Source: Chryseobacterium sp.
Lineage (GTDB): Bacteria; Bacteroidota; Bacteroidia; Flavobacteriales; Weeksellaceae
Length of the DNA: 11,841 bases
NCBI GenBank assembly: GCA_003852805.1
Contig: RDDY01000265.1
Coordinates: 1-11,841, forward strand
Reading direction: 5' to 3'
The position numbers were made by a program, and so were the translations under genes. Shown here one piece after another: positions 6,984 to 11,841 of the stretch. The notes under the pieces are model-generated. The model was not told the DNA's origin. It searched no databases and saw only the letters and a program-made list of their open reading frames with translations. Within the stretch, counting starts at the first letter, position 1. Every line of letters begins with the position of its first letter.

Positions 6984-8981
6984 TTACAAAGTTTCTTTCA
7001 GCCATTCAAAAAATTCGCGTTGCCATACCAAGCCATTTTGTGGATTCAGCACCCAATGGTTCTCGTTCGGGAAGTATAAGAACTTAGATTTCAGTCCGCG
7101 CAGTTTTGCGGCTTGAAAGGCCTCCTGTCCCTGCTCGTACGGTACGCGGAAATCCATCCCGCCTTGGATAATCATGATGGGCTTGTTCCATTTATCTACA
7201 TAATGGCTCGGGTCAAATTTGGTATACGCAGCCGGTTGGGGCTTTTTCCAGTACGGTCCGCCCAAGTCCCAATTCGCAAACCAAAGTTCCTCGGTGGTGC
7301 CGTACCAAGACTTCATATCGAAAAGCCCGTCGTGTGCAATGAAGGTCTTAAAACGGTTATCGTGGATGCCTGCAAGCATAAACACAGAATAACCGCCGTA
7401 ACTGGCGCCCACCGCCGCCATTCTATCAGCGTCTACGTTGGGCAGCGTCTTCGCATAATCTGCTGCTGCCAGATAATCCTGCATCACTTGGCCGCCCCAG
7501 TCGCCGCTGATTTGCTCATTCCACGCGGTTCCCCAGCCGGGCATTCCGCGTCTGTTGGGTGCCACCACAATATAATCGTTTGCGGCCATCAACGCAAAAT
7601 TCCAACGAATGCTGAACGATTGGGTGAGCGCAGATTGCGGCCCGCCCTGGCAATAAAGCAGAGTCGGGTATTTCTTGTTGGCATCGAAGTTCGGCGGATA
7701 GATAAGCCAAACGCCCATTTCTTTACCGTCGGTGGTTTTCACCATTTTAAGTTCGGTACGGCTCGGCGTAAGTTTGGCGTACGTATCTTTGTTGACATCC
7801 GTTAATTGATTCATTTTGCCGTTGCGCAGATCTACACGAAACAGATCGCTATTGTGGTTCATATCATTGCGGGCCACTACCAGAGATTTAGGCGTCTCCG
7901 CATACACTTCGCTGATATCAAAATCGCCTTTCGTGATTTGGCGGACCGCAGGTTTTGCAATAGGCGTGGCAAAAAGCTGTTTGGTGCCGCGCAGCGCCGC
8001 AGTGTAGTAGATCTCTTTGCTGTGTTTTGACCAGAAGAAACTGCCGCTTACCGATTCGTCCCAAGTTTGCGTCAGATTTTTCCGTGCGCCTGTGGTGCGG
8101 TCCAAGATCACAATATCATTTTTGTCTGCCTCGTAGCCGTCGCGGCGCATGCTCTGCCATGCGAGGTATTTGCCGTCGGGGCTGAACTTCGGGTTTACGT
8201 CATAACCCATCATATCTTTCGTCAGGTTCTGAGTGCTGCCGGTACTCAAATCGTATTCAAAGATATCTGTATCGGTGCTTTGGGCATATTCGGCACCGTA
8301 TTTTTCTTTGGTCACATACAGCAGTTTGGCACTGTCGGGGCTCCATACAAAGTCTTCGCTGCCGCCGAATGGTTGTTGCGGACTCATGAACGGTTTGCCT
8401 TGCAACAAATCTTTCGCGGTGGACGGATCGGCGTTTGTATTCACCACAAAAACGTGCGACATTTTCCCCTCGTACCAAGTGTCCCAGTGCCTGTGGTTCA
8501 GATCGGTGTAGATTTGGGCTGTTGATTTTGGCGTGTCCTTGTATTTGTCCTTTGCCAAAACATCTTCTATATGAACTTCTCTGCTGAACGCAATCTTTTT
8601 TCCGTCAGGTGAAACGACAATATTATCAGCATTCGGCAAGGTGTAGAAATCTGTCCAAGTGCGGCCATTGTCGCGAGAGACTACAATCTTGTCGCCTTCC
8701 TTAGCATACAGACCGTTTTTATCCCACTGCAGAATGGATTTTTTCCCGAGGTCCAGCGCTGCACTTGCACCGGTATTCAGGTTCAGGAAGTACTTGATCG
8801 AGTTACTTTTCTCGGTTTTCAGATCTGTGACGGCAACATTGTAAATCAGCGCCGATTGGTCGGGCGATACTGCCTGTACCGACATGCGACCCAACGTCCA
8901 CAAGACCTCGGGCGTCATCACATTTTGAGCGTTCATCAGTAAAGGCGCTGCCACAGCGACCAACGTGTGTTTCAATTTCAT
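6984..8981 (-). CDS. Secreted S9 family serine peptidase, DPP5-like
   Basis: This prolyl-oligopeptidase-family enzyme probably releases dipeptides from peptide N-termini in the periplasm. It has 665 residues, close to characterised bacterial DPP5 enzymes (P. gingivalis DPP5, about 684). A signal peptide (MKLKH, hydrophobic TLVAVAAPLLM, NAQ) is cleaved near residue 18-19. Residues about 25-410 form a WD40-like propeller with repeats such as VSPDGKKIAFS (123-133), WSPDSAKLLYVT (213-224) and FSPDGKYLAWQS (266-277). The alpha/beta-hydrolase domain follows: GGPQSA (446-451) and NRRGMPGWG (476-484), then the triad Ser527 in GASYGGY, Asp610 in GGMDFRVP and His642 in NENHWV. All three are present, so it should be active. 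Its ATG overlaps the stop of the PH-like gene as ATGA, suggesting translational coupling, and a strong terminator follows it. Confidence 0.93.
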   Translation of the reverse strand: MKLKHTLVAVAAPLLMNAQNVMTPEVLWTLGRMSVQAVSPDQSALIYNVAVTDLKTEKSNSIKYFLNLNTGASAALDLGKKSILQWDKNGLYAKEGDKIVVSRDNGRTWTDFYTLPNADNIVVSPDGKKIAFSREVHIEDVLAKDKYKDTPKSTAQIYTDLNHRHWDTWYEGKMSHVFVVNTNADPSTAKDLLQGKPFMSPQQPFGGSEDFVWSPDSAKLLYVTKEKYGAEYAQSTDTDIFEYDLSTGSTQNLTKDMMGYDVNPKFSPDGKYLAWQSMRRDGYEADKNDIVILDRTTGARKNLTQTWDESVSGSFFWSKHSKEIYYTAALRGTKQLFATPIAKPAVRQITKGDFDISEVYAETPKSLVVARNDMNHNSDLFRVDLRNGKMNQLTDVNKDTYAKLTPSRTELKMVKTTDGKEMGVWLIYPPNFDANKKYPTLLYCQGGPQSALTQSFSIRWNFALMAANDYIVVAPNRRGMPGWGTAWNEQISGDWGGQVMQDYLAAADYAKTLPNVDADRMAAVGASYGGYSVFMLAGIHDNRFKTFIAHDGLFDMKSWYGTTEELWFANWDLGGPYWKKPQPAAYTKFDPSHYVDKWNKPIMIIQGGMDFRVPYEQGQEAFQAAKLRGLKSKFLYFPNENHWVLNPQNGLVWQREFFEWLKETL

Positions 8982-9466
8982 TTTAGAGAAGCTTTTTGTT
9001 TTAATTGTTGGATGAAAGATTCGCGATCGGCGGGGCTGACAACATAAACGGATTTGGTGGTTTCTATTTTCACCATTTTATTGCGGTTTGTCACAAACCA
9101 GCGTTCATTTCCATTAAATCGGCCTACATAACCAAAAAAACCACCAATTCCGAACGTACGGATTGCACCACGCTGGGTGGTACTTTGTACAGAAATTATC
9201 TGGTCCAAGGGGATTTTAATTGTTGCTCCTACCATCTGTTTTACCTCTAGATTATGTGACGTAATGTTATAAGACTTCGCTTTCAAAAGAACTGAGATAG
9301 CGAAGAGCATAATTGATAGCGACGGCAATAATGCAGACAGCCAGCGGTTATTATCAGTAGCCGGTCGTAAAAAATAAGACGCCGCAACTGCAATCAGAAG
9401 CAGGCCCACTGCCGTAGTTATGATGGCGGTTACTCTATCTAAGGAGGCTGCGCGGAACGCTGACAT
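8978..9466 (-). CDS. Small membrane protein with PH-like domain
   Basis: Its function is unknown. From ATG 9464-9466 (MSAFRAASLDR) the protein has 162 residues: two close hydrophobic helices (about 12-33 and 43-62), then a C-terminal beta-rich domain. GIGGFFGYVGRF (106-117), WFVTNRNKMVKIETT (123-137) and VVSPADRESFIQQL (142-155) fit the bacterial PH-like (bPH_5-type) family, in which a G-x-F segment and a closing SPxxxxxFIxxL helix are typical. The frame extends to ATG 9523, but that would place 19 residues across the terminator of the preceding gene, so the inner ATG is preferred. It overlaps the peptidase by ATGA and is probably co-transcribed with it. A TATTTTCG at 9482-9489 is one base off the -7 consensus, but no -33 box fits, so the promoter remains unclear. 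Any link to the peptidase's export or activity is only a guess. Confidence 0.83.
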   Translation of the reverse strand: MSAFRAASLDRVTAIITTAVGLLLIAVAASYFLRPATDNNRWLSALLPSLSIMLFAISVLLKAKSYNITSHNLEVKQMVGATIKIPLDQIISVQSTTQRGAIRTFGIGGFFGYVGRFNGNERWFVTNRNKMVKIETTKSVYVVSPADRESFIQQLKQKASLK

Positions 9467-9483
9467 ATCTCTACTTTTGTACG

Positions 9484-9518
9484 AAAATAAAGAAATCTGC
9501 CCGGATAGGACAGATTTC
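9484..9518 (-). terminator. Intrinsic terminator after the DUF164 gene
   Basis: Minus-strand GAAATCTGTCC (9518-9508), loop TATCC and GGGCAGATTTC (9502-9492) form an 11-bp stem with one G-U pair, followed by TTTATTTT (9491-9484). It begins 26 bases after the DUF164-family stop codon and ends before the preferred start of the PH-like gene. No T-run is seen in the plus direction, so it should act only on minus-strand transcripts. Confidence 0.85.
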
Positions 9519-9544
9519 ATCAATTCAAAAAAACAAATCTTCTC

Positions 9545-10327
9545 TTATGAGAAATTTATAATGCTCTGCATTTTTTCATTTTCTTCCATTACCAACTCGT
9601 CGTCAACAAGAATTTTTCCGCTGTGTTCGTCGATGATGATTTTCTTGCGCTGAGCAATCTCCATCTGTTTCTGCGGCGGAATGGTAAAATAAGAACCTTT
9701 TGCGGCACCGCGTTCCAAACCTACCACGGCCAAACCGTTGCTGGAACTGCGACGGATGCGCTTGTACGAGTTCAGCAAACGCTTGTCGATTTTTTGAGCA
9801 AACTCTTCAGATTTTTCCAAGAGATATTCTTCTTCTTTTTGCGTTTCGGCAATAAGAGAATCCAGTTCGTTTTTCTTGAAGTTCAGGTGCTCTGAAAGTT
9901 CGGAAATCTTTGTTTGCACTTCGTTCAGAACTTCTTGCTTATGCTCGATCTTTGCCGAGAATTCGCGTATTCTTTTTTCGGCCAACTGAATCTCAAGCTC
10001 TTGATATTCAATCTCTTTGCCCAGCGCCTCGAACTCCTTGTTGTTACGGACGTTGTCCTGCTGAGAGCGGTATTTATCTATCAGCGTATTGGCGTGGTTG
10101 ATGAGCTCTTTCTTGTTGTTGATCTCATCATTTTGCTCCTTTATTTCAGCTTCGAATTTTGCTGATCTTTTATTAAGACCTTCAATTTCGTTTTCCAGAT
10201 CTTCCACTTCAATAGGCAATTCGCCGCGTGTATTGCGCAGTTCGTCTAATCTGGAATCTATAATCTGCAGATCGTACAATGCGCGCAGCTTGTCTTCTAC
10301 AGAGATTTCGTTTACTTTATTCGGCAT
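9545..10327 (-). CDS. Coiled-coil DUF164 / zinc-ribbon family protein lacking its zinc cysteines
   Basis: This matches the family of long helical-hairpin proteins with a C-terminal C4 zinc ribbon (DUF164, zf-RING_7), which includes H. pylori HP0958 and Chlamydia CT398. Those act as adaptor or chaperone-like proteins; the role in Bacteroidota is unknown. Residues about 12-185 are heptad-rich and highly charged, forming an antiparallel coiled coil, and NVRNNKEFEALGKEIEY (92-108) is the conserved turn. The C-terminal part keeps the ribbon's framework (AVVGLERGA, FTIPPQKQMEIAQRKKII, GKIL), but the four positions that normally hold Cys are Ala209, Ser212, Asp233 and Ser236. There is no cysteine anywhere in the 260 residues, so classical zinc binding is excluded. 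It starts 6 bases after the Nif3-like gene and shares its transcript, a pairing seen widely in Bacteroidota from memory. Confidence 0.9.
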   Translation of the reverse strand: MPNKVNEISVEDKLRALYDLQIIDSRLDELRNTRGELPIEVEDLENEIEGLNKRSAKFEAEIKEQNDEINNKKELINHANTLIDKYRSQQDNVRNNKEFEALGKEIEYQELEIQLAEKRIREFSAKIEHKQEVLNEVQTKISELSEHLNFKKNELDSLIAETQKEEEYLLEKSEEFAQKIDKRLLNSYKRIRRSSSNGLAVVGLERGAAKGSYFTIPPQKQMEIAQRKKIIIDEHSGKILVDDELVMEENEKMQSIINFS

Positions 10328-10333
10328 ATTCGG

Positions 10334-11428
10334 TCAGAAATAATTTACAGGATTCGTATTAATCTCGGATTTTAAGATTGCAAATTTAGTAAATTTTTCG
10401 GATAAAAATTCATGCAACTGCGATACTACAAAGCGTTCGGACTCAAAATGGCCGATATCTGCAATCACCATTTTACCTTCTGCTTGGAAAAAGTCGTGAT
10501 ACTTTACATCGCCGGTCAGATAGATGTCGCAACCCGCCGCTTTGGCTGCCGAAATGGCCGATGCGCCACTGCCGCCCAGCACGCCCACCCTTTTGATCGG
10601 TTTACCGCGAAAACCGGAATGACGGATCACAGGAATGTCAAAAGTAGTTTTCACCTGTTTCAAGAACTCCTCCTCATCCGACGCTTTCGGCAACTCGCCG
10701 TATCTTCCCAGACCTTCGTACTGATTTTCATTTTCCAAACAAATCAACTGATAAGCGATCACTTCATACGGATGAGCCTCTTTCATATAGGCGAGGACTT
10801 GTTGCTTTTTATGACTTTCTAAGATTACGGAGACCTGAGTTTCGGCTGCATTTTCTCGGGAACCTATGGAGCCCGTCGTCGGATCGGAGCCGGGCAACGG
10901 ACGGAAAGTCCCGTCTCCACGAAGGTTAAAACTGCACTCGTCATAAAACCCGATATTGCCGGCGCCCGCGCTGAATAAAGCGTTCTTCAATTTTTCTGCA
11001 TAGTCGTGCGGCACATAAACCGTCAGCTGCAAAAGTTGCTTCTGCTTCGGCAGCAGAATTTTTTGATCGACCAAGCCTAATTCATCGCATATTCTTTTGT
11101 TGACGCCGAAGTAGTCGTTGTCCAGCACCGTATGTATCGCATAAATGGCTATTTTGTTTTCCAAGGCTTTCAATACAGCGCGCTCCACATAGTTTTTCCC
11201 CGTGATTTTCTTTAACCCCGAAAAGATGATGGGATGAAAGCATACGATAAGATTGCAGTTTCTCTCGATGGCTTCTTCCACTATATGTTCTAGCGCATCA
11301 TGACATACCAAGATTCCGCTGATGTCACTTTCAGGTCGTCCGCACAAAAGACCCACGTTGTCGAAATCTTCTGCCTGCGCCGTCGGGAACCTCTGTTCTA
11401 TGATGCGTACTGCTTCTTTGATCGTCAT
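10334..11428 (-). CDS. Nif3-like dinuclear metal center protein (YqfO type)
   Basis: This is a widely conserved family of uncertain role, sometimes annotated GTP cyclohydrolase 1 type 2 homologue; members form toroidal hexamers with a two-metal site. The 364-residue length fits the long YqfO form: two Nif3 halves (about 1-125 and 235-364) with a PII/CutA-like insert between (about 130-230, including LQLTVYVPHDYAEKLKNAL and AHPYEVIAYQL). Recognisable landmarks are AEDFDNVGLLCGRP (19-32), FHPIIFSGLKKI (64-75), AIHTVLDN (97-104), GVLGGSGAS (282-290), YLTGDVKYH (303-311) and DIGHFESE (324-331). By comparison with E. coli YbgI, likely metal ligands are His65, Asp103, His327 and Glu331, but the first His of the usual HHP is Phe64 here. 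It is the first gene of a unit with the DUF164-like protein and is divergent from the ion channel gene. Confidence 0.93.
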   Translation of the reverse strand: MTIKEAVRIIEQRFPTAQAEDFDNVGLLCGRPESDISGILVCHDALEHIVEEAIERNCNLIVCFHPIIFSGLKKITGKNYVERAVLKALENKIAIYAIHTVLDNDYFGVNKRICDELGLVDQKILLPKQKQLLQLTVYVPHDYAEKLKNALFSAGAGNIGFYDECSFNLRGDGTFRPLPGSDPTTGSIGSRENAAETQVSVILESHKKQQVLAYMKEAHPYEVIAYQLICLENENQYEGLGRYGELPKASDEEEFLKQVKTTFDIPVIRHSGFRGKPIKRVGVLGGSGASAISAAKAAGCDIYLTGDVKYHDFFQAEGKMVIADIGHFESERFVVSQLHEFLSEKFTKFAILKSEINTNPVNYF

Positions 11429-11502
11429 AGTTTGCTGTAAAGTAAAGCACGAATTTAATGAAATTTAAAGTGTTTTGTTATCTTTACTCTTAGATCGCAA
11501 TT
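11429..11502. promoter_or_regulatory. Divergent promoter region, Nif3-like gene / ion channel
   Basis: These 74 AT-rich bases separate two divergent start codons and must hold both promoters unless they lie inside the genes. For the plus strand the best -7 candidate is TATCTTTA (11479-11486), one base off TAnnTTTG, with a TTT 22 bases upstream; it would leave a leader of about ten bases before ATG 11503. For the minus strand only poorer candidates exist (TAAATTTC and TAAATTCG near 11449-11469), with no -33 box. Neither assignment is firm. Confidence 0.4.
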
Positions 11503-11841
11503 ATGCCAAGAGAAAGACTGTTGCCCGAAGACGGCTGGCGTGGACGACTGTTCCGCACGATTTACTTTGCCGACACCAAGTCGGGGAAGTTGTTCGACGT
11601 TACACTATTGATCGTTATTGCCATCAGCTGTGTTGTGGTGATGTTGGATTCCGTGCCCGCCGAGCACGCCAAATACGGAGACGTTCTTTACGTTTTGGAA
11701 TGGATTTTCACCATCCTTTTCAGCATAGAGTACATACTGCGGCTGGTTTCCATCAAGAACAATGCGGCGTATGTGTTGAGCCCGATGGGCATTATAGATT
11801 TGCTGGCAATATTGCCTACATACCTCAGCTTATTCGTGGTG
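11503..11841 (+). CDS. Voltage-gated-type ion channel, N-terminal part only
   Basis: This is the start of a six-TM ion transporter of the bacterial Kv-like family, probably a potassium channel in the inner membrane. The plus frame is open from ATG 11503-11505 for 113 codons to the window edge. Residues 1-30 are charged and cytoplasmic (MPRERLLPEDGWRGRLFRT). S1 spans about 31-49 (FDVTLLIVIAISCVVVMLD), S2 about 60-82 with EWIFTILFSIEYILRL holding Glu76 and Arg80, and S3 begins at SPMGIIDLLAILPTYLSL (93-110) with Asp99. The S2 acid pair and the S3 Asp in a P-x-x-x-x-D-L-L setting are typical of voltage-sensor domains. The S4 arginines, pore helix and selectivity filter (TVGYG type expected for potassium) lie beyond 11841, so ion choice cannot be read here. 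It is the only plus-strand gene of the window. Confidence 0.9.
   Translation, partial: MPRERLLPEDGWRGRLFRTIYFADTKSGKLFDVTLLIVIAISCVVVMLDSVPAEHAKYGDVLYVLEWIFTILFSIEYILRLVSIKNNAAYVLSPMGIIDLLAILPTYLSLFVV

Noticed and set aside
7113..7805. Plus-strand ORF of 230 codons
   Set aside because: It is antisense to the S9 peptidase catalytic domain and is a shadow of its codon pattern, with no recognisable protein features.
9467..9523. Longer start for the PH-like protein at ATG 9523
   Set aside because: It would place coding sequence across the terminator hairpin 9492-9518.
1..11841. Mobile element, prophage, CRISPR or defence system
   Set aside because: No transposase, integrase, direct repeat array, tRNA-flanked insertion or abrupt change of composition was seen; the genes are core housekeeping types.

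Overview
The window looks like ordinary chromosome from a member of the Bacteroidota, most likely class Flavobacteriia and probably near the Chryseobacterium/Weeksellaceae group. Three things point there: a fused alpha/beta 2-oxoacid dehydrogenase E1; flavobacterial-type versions of polyprenyl synthase, QueA, RlmN, the Nif3-like protein and the DUF164-type protein; and promoters of the Bacteroidota form (TTG or TTTG near -33, TAnnTTTG near -7) with no strong Shine-Dalgarno sites. By eye the coding GC is close to half, higher than I would expect for most of that group, so the genus is left open. Ten genes are visible: nine on the minus strand and one (an ion channel) on the plus strand at the right edge. 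Two genes run off the window ends. No gene-free stretch exceeds about 205 bases. I see no tRNA, rRNA, CRISPR array, IS element, prophage or defence genes.

Layout, read in the minus-strand direction of transcription (right to left). (a) From the divergent spacer at 11429-11502, a two-gene unit encodes a Nif3/YqfO-type metal-site protein and a coiled-coil DUF164 (zinc-ribbon family) protein. It ends at a good intrinsic terminator (9484-9518). (b) Next come a small two-TM PH-like protein and a secreted S9 serine peptidase of the DPP5 type, overlapping by ATGA and ending at a second strong terminator (6938-6968). (c) A family-6 uracil-DNA-glycosylase superfamily enzyme (hypoxanthine/deoxyinosine glycosylase) starts almost directly after that terminator's T-tract. 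(d) From a clear promoter (6307-6338) run queA, rlmN and a secreted propeller-like protein of unknown function; rlmN and the last gene overlap by 8 bases. (e) A long-chain polyprenyl diphosphate synthase follows, probably from its own -7 element and a TTG start. (f) Last is a promoter with a very short leader driving a fused E1 alpha/beta thiamine-diphosphate dehydrogenase, whose C-terminal end lies beyond base 1. In the opposite direction, 11503-11841 holds the first three membrane segments of a voltage-gated-type ion channel.

The genes are mostly housekeeping: oxoacid oxidation, quinone side-chain synthesis, tRNA/rRNA modification (queuosine at position 34; m2A at tRNA 37 and 23S 2503), deaminated-base repair and extracellular peptide breakdown. 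I do not find a convincing new multi-gene system. The most interesting details are a zinc-ribbon family protein with all four zinc cysteines replaced, a Nif3-family protein whose metal-binding HHP motif reads FHP, a near-perfect nested inverted repeat between queA and rlmN, a perfect hairpin at the predicted 5' end of the queA mRNA, and a repair gene whose start codon sits against an upstream terminator.
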